Shown here in pieces: positions 42,201-47,373 of a DNA stretch of 64,000 nt. The translations under genes and the position numbers were made by a program. This DNA comes from Corbicula japonica (Eukaryota > Mollusca > Bivalvia > Venerida > Cyrenidae). Location: positions 372,001 to 436,000 of the forward strand of contig JAZAYU010000177.1 of NCBI GenBank assembly GCA_038501625.1, given 5' to 3'. The notes beneath the pieces are model-generated. The model saw only the letters and a program-made list of their open reading frames with translations, was not told where the DNA came from and searched no databases. Numbering within the stretch: the first letter of the stretch is position 1; every line of letters starts with the position of its first letter.

Positions 42201-45200
42201 TCATGATTATAAGACACGCCTGTATGTGAATATCTAATTAGTTATCTCTTTAGTTCGCTTGGATAGTATCACGCAGAAAGAGTTTACATGTAGCAGTACA
42301 TCAATAAACACATGTATTCACAAAGCTTGTTTGGTTCTTTATTATAACACACCTATAAACTTTAATACTTTTCAAAATGTAAACAAGAAATGATCTGAAA
42401 TGTGATTTTAAACAATGTTTTGTGAAGACTTGATCTGGAAGTTTAAAAAAAAGTCATTCTTATAGAGCTAGCTTTAGCCTTAGATTAAGAAGCAAGTCAT
42501 CGAAAAGATTTCTGTATAATAGTTTGCCTTTCCGATATAAAATAAGATTGCAAGTATTTGATACAAGTTTTCAAAGTCTTGTAAAAAATAACCTTACCTT
42601 TTTAAATTAAAAGGAATATATACCAGTTATAGCTGACATCATTTATTTGTCTGTAACATTAATGGCATGGCCAGTTCGGTAGAAAAATCAACCAGCCAGA
42701 TATACCGGTACATTGAATTTATGAAATACTTCGGTATTTCCATCATTAATGATAATTGAGCAGTAGGCAAAACTTGTCACACGGATGTAGCATATGATGA
42801 TAAACACAACAAATCATAATGTGTCGAATTTTATGAAAAAAGCATCAGAGTATCGATCCTAATTTGTCATTCAAACCAGTATTTAAGTGTTGCCATTTGT
42901 TGTGGGCACTGCTGTTTTGATAACTATTGAAATTGTGCCTTTGTTTCTAAACATTATAGTTCTTATATCATAACACTCTTTAATTATTTTAACAAATGAT
43001 TGGTGGCTTGAACTGTGGATCGTTTGTCCTGAATCATGGATTAGATCTGATCGCCACTAGACTTATGATCCGAGGCCTTAGTCAAAACAGCACTATTTTG
43101 AACTTGGTTGAAAATAAAAAAATAAAAAAAATGAGTGCACTAATTGAAAATAACTCGAGGTCATTCCTCTAATCAATGACCTAATGCAATGTTTGAAAGT
43201 GACCCAAGCTCATTCTCATTATAATCATGTAGATTGCATGCTGTATTATTGATAATGTTTTGTTTGCTGTGCATTGAACACTTGCATGATATATTGGTTT
43301 AAGTTAACCCTTTCCTTCAAGACTTTAGTGTTAAATAAAAATTCATTTATTATCAACAGGTATGATGATAGAGAGTATGGCAGGAAAGGCAGCTGCTTCG
43401 TTTGGAGATTGCTATGATGCCACACCCTTCCAGTTCTCAGAAGATGACCCGGCTATTGATCACTATGGCAACATGCTCACAAAAGGCATGTCTCATTTAG
43501 TACTGAAGCAGATTTACAATACTAGTATTAATACAACAACCTACTAGATATTATTTAGTGATGCTGCAACTAATTTTAGAAGACAGAACCTATTAATGAC
43601 CAGTTGGACAAGTAAAATTCAAGCCTTTATTTGACAAAAAAAACAATGAGTAAAAAAAACCAATGAAGGATTTGCTCATGTTTGACTGGATAAATATAGA
43701 GCGATACCAGTGATGTCCATGTTGTATGATCTGGATCTACACTGTGCTTTGGGCAGAAGTAATCTGCTCAATCTTATGTAATAGTTTAGATCCTGATCAT
43801 ATGGCATGGATGTGCTGGCTGATCTGAATCTAAACTGTTGACCCACATAATAAAAGACATAATGTCCATGAAGTAAACAGTTAAATTCTTTGAATTCATT
43901 CATTTCCTGATTGCATGGAACTATGTAATCCAAGTAAATATTGATTACATTATCCAAGTGTTGGTGAAGCAGCACAAATGTTTAAACCCATGGTTTCTGT
44001 GTTTCAGCTGGGTTCAATTACTATGGGACAGAGAGATTCTACAGTGGTGTTGATGGCAGGGAACTGGAGGCTGATATATTTATGGGCGTTGTTTACTACC
44101 AGAGACTGAGGCACATGGTGTCAGACAAATTCCAGGTAAATTGTAGGAAGGAATATTCAGGTTCAATACTACAGATCTGAAGACTTTGTACCAATATACA
44201 TGTATTCCTTAGAAACAAGTAAACTCAAATAAATTGAAAATCCTGAAAACATAGTTTCTGAAGTGGCTGGTACATCACAAACCTTGCCAGGAGTTTTTTT
44301 GGCAGCTAAAATATATTCAATTAGTCAAAAATATGAATGCCAATTCATTTATTGACAGCACTTGTGCAAGATATATTCCACCAAATATTTATAATATTGT
44401 AGTACATTTCTGCAGTATTAAGATTTGTTATTAATTGATGTTTTAGGTGAGAACAACAGGCCCCATTGATCAGGTGACTCATCAGCCAGTGAAAGGACGT
44501 AAGAAGGGAGGAGGTGTGAGGTTTGGAGAGATGGAACGAGATGCCCTAATCTCACACGGCACTTCATTCCTTCTACAAGACAGACTACTCAACTGCTCGG
44601 ACAAATCTATGGTAAACTTCCCGTATCACGAACATTAAGATTTTGCAGGTTTGAAGTAATTCTAGATGCCAACATGTCAAGCACCCTTTCACATGACTAT
44701 GCCTCTAAGTGTGACCTTGACCTTTGAGACGGGAACCTTTAGTTTGCAAGTGACACTTCAACTCATAGAGGTAAACATAATTATGTGCCATAAAAAACAA
44801 GATTGCTCAATGCATGTTCAAATTAGGGGCCAGATAAATTCAGACATTCACATTAAAAGATGTAAGCACACACTAGTGCATGCACATACACTGTACCACC
44901 CAAGTGACTAGTGGTCTTGATGGAAACATAAACTGCCAGACAATTTATTTTAAACTCATTTTGATTGTTTGAAAACTTATGTCATGTAACATCATGGACC
45001 GATTTAGGATTTATAGCCCTATCCAATAGATTTTAAATCCAACAATAGTTCTTGGTAAATTTTACATACTAAATTTAGTAAGCATAAAACCATTTTTTCA
45101 GACTCCACTGTGTACAAAGTGTGGTAACCTGCTGTCGGTATTCATGGAGAAGAGAGCACCAGCTTCAGCAGCGGCATCGTTCGAGAAACAGCGGCAGTGG

Positions 45201-45323
45201 TCATGCTTACACTGCAAAACAGGACTTCATGTTGAAATAGTTGCTGTACCTTATGTATTCAGATACTTGGTTGCTGAGCTTGTCTCTATGAACATAAGAC
45301 TGGATCTCTGTGTGGAGGGCTGA
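9174..45323 (+). CDS. POLR1B: DNA-directed RNA polymerase I subunit RPA2 (30 coding exons)
   Basis: Second-largest subunit of nucleolar RNA polymerase I, which makes pre-rRNA; with RPA1 it forms the active site cleft. All 30 coding exons can be placed with joining phases and give about 1,139 residues (or 1,142 if exon 1 uses its second donor), close to the roughly 1,135 of the human protein. In order: N-terminal protrusion and lobe (about 1-440), fork region with HTPDG and CGLMNH (about 465-517), RPA2-specific external region (about 520-650), hybrid-binding/wall (about 690-1010) with GYDMEDA (about 747-753) and [12 protein letters not shown] (about 880-891, the two lysines that contact nucleic acid in RPB2), and the clamp/anchor domain with zinc cysteines at about 1070, 1073, 1101 and 1104. 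Exon joins: all GT-AG except intron 27 (GC-AG). Introns make up about 90% of the gene and carry most of the transposons here. Confidence 0.96.
9258..10695 (+). other. Intron 1, left part
   Basis: No second exon was seen. It contains a phrase CGGTGCGGTGCA...AATGGTCAAA repeated at about 9555 and 9640, a hairpin at 9713-9752 (TATTCCATA...TATGGAATA), and a half copy of the piggyBac-like MITE at 10295-10403. Confidence 0.45.
10295..10403. mobile_element. piggyBac-like palindromic MITE, half copy
   Basis: One palindromic module (GCGAACAGTTTAAATCCTAATC ... inverted to ...ACTGTTCGC) followed by a TGTAAAGGGTTAA end. The left half is missing. Confidence 0.6.
10696..12709. mobile_element. 2-kb CAG-ended DNA transposon in POLR1B intron 1
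   Basis: The left end CAGGGTCTATTTAATTAGT matches the inverted right end (CAGGGTCTATTTAATCAATG on the minus strand). The 7-bp direct repeat TCCCTTT flanks both ends (10689-10695 and 12710-12716). The interior has a GCCGCCATTTGC motif (about 10787-10798, YY1-like) and a GGCGGCCAT motif at about 11209, plus short open frames (11075-11275, 11954-12166) without recognisable transposase motifs. Probably a non-autonomous or decayed hAT-like element. Confidence 0.7.
13195..13272 (+). CDS. POLR1B: POLR1B exon 2
   Basis: Starts after TTATCTTCAG and ends at GAA|GTAAGT; phase 0. Encodes [14 protein letters not shown] and the following [11 protein letters not shown], the conserved protrusion start (human ...HVESFNYAVHEGL). 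Confidence 0.93.
13405..13440 (+). mobile_element. tRNA-derived SINE head fragment
   Basis: GGCTGGATAGCTCTGTTGGG then AGAGCA reads like a tRNA 5' half with a pol III A box. The sequence is cut off at 13441 by a palindromic repeat, and no B box follows. Likely a SINE fragment rather than a tRNA gene. Confidence 0.4.
13441..13590. mobile_element. Near-perfect 150-bp palindromic foldback repeat
   Basis: Left arm GTGCCCAAGGTTATAAAGCT ... ATCTGATTGGCTGAAATGGC is repeated inverted with few changes; the centre is GACTGGTCGCC. One of several copies of a foldback family in this window (others at 27300, 41001, 47153, 62270). Confidence 0.8.
13837..13896 (+). CDS. POLR1B: POLR1B exon 3
   Basis: Follows GTATTACAG, ends CAG|GTATTT; 20 codons, phase 0. 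Encodes [20 protein letters not shown], aligned with the human AIPPFEF...ISFTI stretch. Confidence 0.9.
14443..14683. mobile_element. piggyBac-like palindromic MITE, full copy
   Basis: Starts TAACCCTTTCCTC and ends GGAGGAAAGGATTAA. It contains two palindromic modules (GTGTAGATC/GATCTACAC arms) separated by GATTCATTACGTTATTTCTGACC. It lies in intron 3. Confidence 0.75.
14718..14789 (+). CDS. POLR1B: POLR1B exon 4
   Basis: Follows GGTTGCAG, ends GAG|GTAAGT; 24 codons, phase 0. Encodes [20 protein letters not shown] then YPAE, matching the human ...NVYPAECRGR junction. Confidence 0.93.
15291..15410 (+). CDS. POLR1B: POLR1B exon 5
   Basis: 40 codons, phase 0, after TTGTTTTCAG. Begins [10 protein letters not shown] and ends GQIPIMVK, the conserved CR.R.S.Y.G and PIMVKS motifs of the second-largest subunit. 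Confidence 0.95.
15977..16042 (+). CDS. POLR1B: POLR1B exon 6
   Basis: 22 codons, phase 0. Encodes [20 protein letters not shown]; continues PIMVK|SELCNL. Donor GAG|GTAATG. Confidence 0.95.
16480..16600. mobile_element. piggyBac-like MITE, diverged half copy
   Basis: GGTCAGAAATCAGCGATAAA followed by AGCTGGCACATATGTG and CTAGATCTACACTGGTCACC are the internal parts of the MITE. The minus-strand open frame across 16262-16600 is this repeat, not a gene. Confidence 0.5.
16681..16935. mobile_element. piggyBac-like MITE, diverged full-length copy
   Basis: Starts TACCCTTTACTCCATGGATA and ends near ATAAAGGATAAAG, with eroded GTAGATC...GATCAG modules between. Confidence 0.5.
17146..17220 (+). CDS. 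POLR1B: POLR1B exon 7
   Basis: 25 codons, phase 0, between CTGTTTTCAG and TTT|GTATGT. Encodes [20 protein letters not shown] then PRRNF, the highly conserved GGYFI.NG.E motif. Confidence 0.97.
17762..19253. mobile_element. piggyBac-like MITE split by a hAT-like insertion
   Basis: TTAACTCTTGACTCCATATA before the insertion and GACATTTTAAGGCATTTGCA...AGAGTAAAGAGTTAA after it form one MITE with TTAA at both ends. Confidence 0.7.
17784..19042. mobile_element. 1.26-kb hAT-like element nested in a piggyBac-like MITE
   Basis: Left end CAGTGGTCGAAATTAGTGCT; right end, read inverted, CAGTCATAGAAATTAGGATT. Subterminal GGGCTAGTAA / TTACTAGCCC repeats lie near both ends. It is flanked by TATATA (17778-17783 and 19043-19048) and splits a MITE whose halves join correctly without it. 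No transposase frame. It lies in intron 7. Confidence 0.75.
19680..19820. mobile_element. piggyBac-like MITE, single-module copy
   Basis: TTAACCCTATCCTCCATATA ... ATAGAGGAAAGGGTTAA: terminal inverted repeats ending in TTAA on both sides, with one palindromic module. A clean example of TTAA plus CCC/GGG ends. Confidence 0.8.
20129..20227 (+). CDS. POLR1B: POLR1B exon 8
   Basis: 33 codons, phase 0, after GAATTTTCAG. Encodes [20 protein letters not shown] then [13 protein letters not shown], matching the RP.W..RG..YT.YG..M.CVR..HSA pattern. Confidence 0.96.
20309..21985. mobile_element. piggyBac-like MITE split by a hAT-like insertion
   Basis: TTTAACTTTTACTCCATAGA ... GATCAGCTAG on the left continues at 21844 as GCTAGCACATTCGTGCCCTC, restoring the usual GATCAGCTGGCACAT phrase once the insert and one GCTAG are removed. 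Confidence 0.7.
20374..21843. mobile_element. 1.47-kb CAGGGG-ended element nested in a MITE
   Basis: Ends are CAGGGGTTTAACA and TAAAAAAAACCCCTG. Direct repeat GCTAG at 20369-20373 and 21844-21848. The interior has a G-rich run (21472-21494) and no transposase frame. hAT-like by termini; the 5-bp duplication is short for classical hATs. It lies in intron 8. Confidence 0.75.
22343..22543. mobile_element. piggyBac-like palindromic MITE copy
   Basis: CTTTTACTTTATGGATAATC ... ATTAAAGGGTTAA, with GTGTAGATCC/GGATCTACAC arms. The short frames overlapping it on both strands are repeat by-products. Confidence 0.65.
22585..22806. mobile_element. piggyBac-like palindromic MITE copy
   Basis: Starts TTAACCCTGTACTGCATATA and ends TGTGGAGTAATCTA, with two palindromic modules separated by the GGAAATAACCTAATGAATC spacer. 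Confidence 0.7.
22826..22947. mobile_element. piggyBac-like MITE, single-module copy
   Basis: TTACCTCCATGTATATGCCT ... CATGTATGGAGGAAAGGATA; one GTGTAGATC module between. Confidence 0.6.
23122..23217 (+). CDS. POLR1B: POLR1B exon 9
   Basis: 32 codons, phase 0, after TGTATTTCAG. Encodes [20 protein letters not shown] then [12 protein letters not shown] (human ...LHYLENGT...F..RKE.FF.P...LK). Confidence 0.95.
23546..23622 (+). CDS. POLR1B: POLR1B exon 10
   Basis: 77 nt, ends in phase 2 (GG|GTAGGT). Encodes [20 protein letters not shown] then DSFYKG, matching the [10 protein letters not shown] motif. Confidence 0.95.
24099..24330. mobile_element. piggyBac-like palindromic MITE copy
   Basis: GACCCTTTCCTCCCATTATA, then CAGTGTAGATCCAGATCAGC and its inverse, then the second module. 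The right end is eroded. Confidence 0.65.
24740..25150 (+). repeat. Degenerate tandem repeat with GGTCA..GGTCACAGTGAC phrase
   Basis: About three diverged units, each with AGGTCAAGGTCACAGTGACA-like text, AATAACTGAA, and CAGTCA(C/T)(C/A)AAAC. This is another core-repeat family; a scrap of it also appears at 44706-44760. Confidence 0.5.
25520..25666 (+). CDS. POLR1B: POLR1B exon 11
   Basis: 147 nt, enters and leaves in phase 2 (AA|GTAAGA). Encodes [20 protein letters not shown] ... [14 protein letters not shown] ... GQFLFK (human QVLNYLGECFRVKLNV). Confidence 0.95.
25693..25753. mobile_element. Short foldback-family repeat with deleted arms
   Basis: GGGCTGAAGGTTATACAGCT GAGATTGG...CAGTCTCAGC then TTTCTAACCTTGGGCAC: the outer arms of the foldback family without the middle. 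Confidence 0.6.
25781..26022. mobile_element. piggyBac-like palindromic MITE copy
   Basis: TTAGCCCTTCACTCCATGAT ... ATATATGGAATAAAGGTTTAA with two GTGTAGATCC-type modules. The 85-codon plus-strand frame here is repeat-derived. Confidence 0.65.
26311..26364 (+). CDS. POLR1B: POLR1B exon 12
   Basis: 54 nt, phase 2 to 2 (GT|GTAAGT). Encodes [18 protein letters not shown], matching QCICIHL...KF. Confidence 0.95.
27300..27377. mobile_element. Foldback-family repeat, left arm only
   Basis: GTGCCCAAGGTTATAAAACT ... CATCTGATTGGCTGAAATGG; the inverted right arm is missing. Confidence 0.7.
27752..27869 (+). CDS. POLR1B: POLR1B exon 13
   Basis: 118 nt, completes the split valine codon and ends in phase 0 (AAG|GTAATG). 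Encodes [20 protein letters not shown] ... [14 protein letters not shown], matching the MTRKLFALAKG...D.... QEVL..G.L motif. Confidence 0.96.
28061..29746 (-). mobile_element. Pearl/Helentron-like element with ~170-bp tandem core
   Basis: Read on the minus strand it starts CTAGAATTTGGTGTTCCGCC then GAACACATGTGTCGCCTGC, runs through about eight tandem units of 150-170 bp (each with GGGCATAACTC and ATAGGCAACATTAAGTT text), and ends with a terminal hairpin (TACCTGCTATCGCAGG) and GCGACACA. The same 5' GTGTTC...GAACAC and 3' GCGACAC marks are found at 45877-46303 and 56641-58418. It fills most of intron 13. Non-autonomous; the family name is inferred. Confidence 0.7.
29812..30004. mobile_element. 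piggyBac-like palindromic MITE copy
   Basis: TTAATCCTTTACTCCATGGG ... GTATGGAGTAAAGGGTTCATTAA with eroded modules between. Confidence 0.65.
30161..30257 (+). CDS. POLR1B: POLR1B exon 14
   Basis: 97 nt after TTCTATGCAG, ends in phase 1 (CCAG|GTACAC). Encodes [20 protein letters not shown] then [12 protein letters not shown]. This is a lysine-rich, less conserved stretch, but the EKLE start and the phase fit. Confidence 0.92.
30292..30372. mobile_element. Foldback-family repeat, left arm only
   Basis: TTGCCCAAGATCCTAAAACT ... CATTGGCTGAAATGGTGACT. Just before it (30268-30290) lies a scrap of MITE end, AACCTTTTCCTCCATATAAT. Confidence 0.6.
30610..30858 (+). repeat. Core-repeat family fragment (TTTGAAACTT...CTTGTTCA)
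   Basis: Contains CTACAGCTTTGAAACTTGGC and a second CTACAGCTTTGAAACTTTCA about 170 bp later. The text resumes after the insertion at 30859-32356 as TGTTCACCATCATGACCCTG, so the repeat was split by that insertion. Confidence 0.55.
30859..32356. mobile_element. 1.5-kb CAGTCTTCGCGAAAGG-ended element in intron 14
   Basis: Left end CAGTCTTCGCGAAAGGCACC and right end CCCTTTCGCGAAGACTG are inverted. The direct repeat TGTTCA lies at 30853-30858 and 32357-32362. Subterminal CCGGAC/GTCCGG text occurs on the left and CCAGACCGG on the right. A strong internal hairpin lies at 31731-31772 (GATTTCACGGTG...CACCGTGAAATC). The frames at 30969-31317 show no transposase motif. hAT-like by termini. Confidence 0.75.
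32864..32970 (+). CDS. POLR1B: POLR1B exon 15
   Basis: 107 nt, completes a split Asp codon, ends phase 0. Encodes [20 protein letters not shown] then [15 protein letters not shown], matching the human ...LATGNLRSKTGLGLLQ block. Confidence 0.97.
33158..33293 (+). CDS. POLR1B: POLR1B exon 16 (fork region)
   Basis: 136 nt after GTTGACAG, ends phase 1. Encodes [20 protein letters not shown] ... [20 protein letters not shown] then LPEAWG. The R.LSH.R..HRG...M.TT..R.L.PE.WG pattern is the most conserved upstream part of the fork. Confidence 0.97.
33561..33720 (+). repeat. 21-bp minisatellite TACCACACAATCATAAATTAG
   Basis: About seven head-to-tail copies of TACCACACAATCATAAATTAG with few changes. 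Because 21 is a multiple of 3 it gives an open heptapeptide repeat (LVPHNHK) within 33476-33784, but it lies wholly in intron 16 and is not a gene. Confidence 0.85.
33991..34064 (+). CDS. POLR1B: POLR1B exon 17
   Basis: 74 nt after TGATTGTAG. Encodes [20 protein letters not shown] then ALCQ: the HTPDG and CGL.NH signature of the second-largest subunit. Confidence 0.98.
34345..34548 (+). CDS. POLR1B: POLR1B exon 18
   Basis: 68 codons, phase 0, after GTTTTTTAG. Encodes [20 protein letters not shown] ... [20 protein letters not shown] ... VMKVKGLHK. This is the RPA2-specific external region, less conserved; Y.V.LDG...G matches the human YPVLLDGVMVGWV. Confidence 0.92.
34684..36866. mobile_element. 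TA-flanked TIR element with a second element inside
   Basis: Left end TACTGTAAAACTGGTTTTTA and right end, read inverted, ATACTGTAAAACGCATTAAT. TA abuts both ends and TTCGCG/TCACGAAATT text follows. It is split by the element at 34773-36696. Similar TACTGTAAAAC ends occur near 26850 and 63245. Probably Tc1/mariner-type by the TA target, but not proven. Confidence 0.55.
34773..36696. mobile_element. 1.9-kb GCAGGCTGTCAAG-ended element
   Basis: The left end GCAGGCTGTCAAGCGGTC is inverted at the right end (GATCACTTGACAGCCTGC). Many CCTACTTTTT phrases lie just inside both ends. The flanks share CGAAT. The middle has no transposase frame. It sits in intron 18 inside another element. Confidence 0.7.
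36867..37077. mobile_element. piggyBac-like MITE lacking its left end
   Basis: GGGTGACCTGTGTAGATCCA ... GATGTAAGGGGTTATTAA. The left end is replaced by the TA-flanked element; a possible left remnant is TTAAAGCCTTTACAGATAAA at 34661. Confidence 0.6.
37097..37294 (+). CDS. POLR1B: POLR1B exon 19
   Basis: 66 codons, phase 0. Encodes [20 protein letters not shown] then [20 protein letters not shown] and [13 protein letters not shown], matching human YPGLFLFTTPCRLVRPVQNL...IGTMEQ. Confidence 0.98.
37809..37925. mobile_element. piggyBac-like MITE, left half
   Basis: TTAACATTTATTTCCTAAGT ... CAGTGTAGATCCAGATCAGC ... CACTGGTTGCATCTTGG; the second module is missing. Confidence 0.5.
38033..38140 (+). 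CDS. POLR1B: POLR1B exon 20
   Basis: 36 codons, phase 0, after CATTTGACAG. Encodes [20 protein letters not shown] then [31 protein letters not shown] is near-invariant. The donor is GTTAGT. Confidence 0.98.
38561..38737 (+). CDS. POLR1B: POLR1B exon 21
   Basis: 59 codons, phase 0. Encodes [20 protein letters not shown] ... [18 protein letters not shown] ... [15 protein letters not shown]: the GKQTMG and [11 protein letters not shown] motifs at the start of the hybrid-binding domain. Confidence 0.98.
39046..39187 (+). CDS. POLR1B: POLR1B exon 22 (GYDMEDA)
   Basis: 142 nt, ends phase 1. Encodes [20 protein letters not shown] and [14 protein letters not shown]. The E-D pair in GYDMEDA lies near the catalytic metal in multi-subunit RNA polymerases. 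Confidence 0.98.
39697..39796 (+). CDS. POLR1B: POLR1B exon 23
   Basis: 100 nt, phase 1 in, 2 out. Encodes [20 protein letters not shown] then [12 protein letters not shown], matching the LD.DGLP..GA.L.....Y pattern. Confidence 0.95.
40376..40517 (+). CDS. POLR1B: POLR1B exon 24
   Basis: 142 nt, completes AG|C and ends phase 0. Encodes [20 protein letters not shown] ... [21 protein letters not shown], matching human ...YYKSKE... SNDTGSGKFKCVCITMRV. Confidence 0.96.
40865..40998. mobile_element. piggyBac-like MITE, left half cut by a foldback repeat
   Basis: TTAACCCTTCCCTCCACATA, one full palindromic module, and the GATTTATTAGGTTATTTACA spacer, then the foldback repeat begins at 41001. Confidence 0.65.
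41001..41150. mobile_element. Near-perfect 150-bp palindromic foldback repeat
   Basis: Left arm AGTGTCCAAGGTTATAAAAC ... GATTGGCTGAAATGGCGACC, centre GACCAGTCGCC, inverted right arm to GTTTTATAACCTTCAGCCCA. Same family as 13441-13590. Confidence 0.8.
41576..41634 (+). CDS. POLR1B: POLR1B exon 25 ([12 protein letters not shown])
   Basis: 59 nt, ends phase 2. Encodes [19 protein letters not shown]. The two lysines are the conserved nucleic-acid contacts of the hybrid-binding domain. Confidence 0.98.
41949..42046 (+). CDS. POLR1B: POLR1B exon 26
   Basis: 98 nt, phase 2 in, 1 out. Encodes [20 protein letters not shown] then [12 protein letters not shown]: the DMPFTESG..PDI..NPHG.PSRMTIG block. 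Confidence 0.98.
43360..43485 (+). CDS. POLR1B: POLR1B exon 27 (GC donor)
   Basis: 126 nt after ATCAACAG. Encodes [20 protein letters not shown] then [10 protein letters not shown] and YGNMLTK. The phase and the next exon ([11 protein letters not shown]) require the exon to end AAAAG|GCATGT, so intron 27 has a GC donor. Using the nearby GT breaks the frame. Confidence 0.95.
43715..43884. mobile_element. piggyBac-like MITE, right part
   Basis: GTTGTATGATCTGGATCTAC then a second module with GTAGTTTAGATCC-like arms and a TGAAGTAAACAGTTAA end. Lies in the GC-AG intron. Confidence 0.5.
44008..44135 (+). CDS. POLR1B: POLR1B exon 28
   Basis: 128 nt, completes GCT and ends phase 0. Encodes [20 protein letters not shown] then [22 protein letters not shown], the G.E..A.IF.G..YYQRL.HMV.DK motif. 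Confidence 0.98.
44447..44611 (+). CDS. POLR1B: POLR1B exon 29
   Basis: 55 codons, phase 0. Encodes [20 protein letters not shown] ... [20 protein letters not shown] ... LNCSDKSM: the [11 protein letters not shown]...L..R....SD motif of the C-terminal domain. Confidence 0.98.
45102..45323 (+). CDS. POLR1B: POLR1B exon 30 (zinc site and stop)
   Basis: 73 codons plus TGA. Contains CTKCG and CLHCK (a C2C2 zinc site with 27 residues between pairs), then [20 protein letters not shown] near the end, as in the human VPYVFRYFVAELAAMNI. The stop is at 45321-45323. Confidence 0.98.
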   Translation, partial: TPLCTKCGNLLSVFMEKRAPASAAASFEKQRQWSCLHCKTGLHVEIVAVPYVFRYLVAELVSMNIRLDLCVEG

Positions 45324-45401
45324 ATTTGCTGGCACAAGTTCTTTACATTCTCATAAGTTTAATATCTGAAATAGCACCAAAACTGGATTGCTGGTTTTTG
45401 G

Positions 45402-45488
45402 AATAAATTACTCTGCCTTACCACATGTGTTCAAGTACTGTGTAGATATCGAAAGGTTTTAATGTGACGGAAAAGTTAAGAAAATAAA
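45402..45488 (+). terminator. POLR1B candidate polyadenylation signals
   Basis: AATAAA occurs at 45402-45407 (79 nt after the stop) and at 45483-45488 (160 nt after). Either would give a short 3' UTR. A MITE starts at 45545, just beyond. Confidence 0.5.
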
Positions 45489-45544
45489 GTTAAAATTCAC
45501 ATTAATCCTGGCCTGTATGTTATTACAGTCATATTGTCCTCATC

Positions 45545-45781
45545 TTAACCCGTTCCTTCATACGCCTAGCATGGGCAGACAGTGTAGATCCAGATCAGCT
45601 GGCACATCTGTGCTGTCTGATTAGGATCTGCACTGTTCACTTTTTGATTTATAAGGTTATTTCTGATAAAAAAGCAAACAGTGCAGATACTGATCAGAAG
45701 GCACTGATGTGCCGGCTGCTCTGGATCTAAACTGGTCGCAGAATTACGAGATAAAATGTGTATAGATGGAATAAAGGGTTA
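45545..45781. mobile_element. piggyBac-like palindromic MITE, full copy
   Basis: TTAACCCGTTCCTTCATACG ... ATAGATGGAATAAAGGGTTA, two complete palindromic modules and the GATTTATAAGGTTATTTCTG spacer. One of the best preserved copies. Confidence 0.8.
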
Positions 45782-45876
45782 CAAAATATATGAAAAACAT
45801 TCAGGATATTGGTTATAAAGGCTGCCAAAAAATGGCTTATTTAGGTACAATATTGCAGAACTAGACTAAGTATATT

Positions 45877-46303
45877 TTTGTGTGTCGCCCTTTCCATAAA
45901 ATGGTGATACATACTAGGGATCGCTTTGTCTGTCCGTAATAAAAACTTAACATTGGCTATTTTTGCCATTTCTTAATGTTTCTTCATGAAAATTTCAAAT
46001 TATATTGCTTATGGCAACTTGCTTGTGATGATGCCAAATACTCTAAGACTTGGTCACATTTGATGGAGTTATGCCCCTTTTAGCACTCGGATTTCGACAG
46101 GAAAACTTAATGTTGGCTATAACTTGGCCATTTCTCAATATTTCTTCATGAAACTTTCAAATTATATTGCTTATGACAACACCCTTGTTATGATGCCAAA
46201 TACTGTAGGACAAGATGGAATTGTGCCCCATTTTGTATGTGCATTTTTATTCCGAATTAGTACCAGAGGGCGACACAAGTGTTCAAGTGAACACCCATCT
46301 AGT
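45877..46303 (-). mobile_element. Short pearl/Helentron-like element
   Basis: Minus-strand 5' end CTAGATGGGTGTTCACTTGA then ACACTTGTGTCGCCCTC; 3' end with a GGACAGACAAAGCGATCCCT lead-in and terminal GGGCGACACACA. It has only two core units, with the same AACTTAA.ATTGGCTAT and GGAGTTATGCCCC text as 57700-58330. Confidence 0.75.
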
Positions 46304-46736
46304 GTATTACATGATTGTCGGCTCTGGTCAGAATCTGTATTTTTAAGAACACCATTAACTCGACCTGTGTGTGGGGGATGACAGATCCAGTTTGATGGAG
46401 AACTTCATAAGAACATTCAAAACTTCTTGATGAAGTGTATGATGGTTTAAGTATGACAGACTTGTACAATATAGAAAATAGATATGTACATTCTGTATTT
46501 GTAAACTATATTATTTTGTACAACAGGTTAAGCCTGTGCTATTGTTAGTGGAGGGTAAAAAATAAAGAAGATTGTTTTCTAAAAATATGTTGTTTATATA
46601 TATCTTCATAGGTAACAGTAACAGATCAAATATATTTCCATTGATCACAGTAACATGATATAAAATATTGTGTTATACTGAGCAACAACTAAAACACAGC
46701 AATAAAACACGTATTGCACAAAGATAGTGTAATTGC
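46304..46736. other. Intergenic DNA with no recognised feature
   Basis: Short frames only; no splice-linked homology was seen. Confidence 0.3.
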
Positions 46737-46943
46737 TAATACTCCATAATAGATGTTTTATTCCATGCATCATCAGTGTACATTCAGATAAGCTGGCACA
46801 TCTGTGCTGTTTGATTTGAATCCACAATCAAAATTCAGCTAGCAGTGTTGATCTTGATCACATGACATGGATGTGCCGGCTGATCTGCATCTACACTGTT
46901 TGCCCTTGGAATAACAGCCATGTCCCATGGAATAAAGGATTAA
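46737..46943. mobile_element. piggyBac-like palindromic MITE copy
   Basis: TAATACTCCATAATAGATGT ... CCCATGGAATAAAGGATTAA with two eroded modules. Confidence 0.6.
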
Positions 46944-47152
46944 CCAAAATACAGTTATTTCTGTCCCATATCTGACATATACATAATTATAATATTGAGT
47001 AATAATAAGTAAAAATAGTTACCACATAGAATTTTTAGTTCTTTTCCTCAAGGAGAAAATCAGAAGACAAAACTTAAACTTAGCAAAAGAAATTAGGGTC
47101 AAGATATTGTAACTTTCCAAAAATACAACAATAACCACAGCAAATACCCATG

Positions 47153-47292
47153 GGCCCAAGATCATAAACCCTAGTTTGGAGGCCAGTCTCAAATCTTAAG
47201 CATCTGAGTGGCTGAAATGGCGACCAGTCGCCATCAGCCAATTTAAAGCTTGAGATTTGAGACACAGTTTTAGTTTTATGATCTTGGGCCGA
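47153..47292. mobile_element. Foldback-family palindrome
   Basis: GGGCCCAAGATCATAAACCC ... GGCTGAAATGGCGACCAGTC, then the inverse to AGTTTTATGATCTTGGGCC. Slightly eroded. Confidence 0.75.
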
Positions 47293-47373
47293 GATATATC
47301 TATCATGCTGTAAAAACAGAATTATTTGCAATGAATAAGTCTTTTTCTCAGCGTAATTTATCCATTAAACAGA

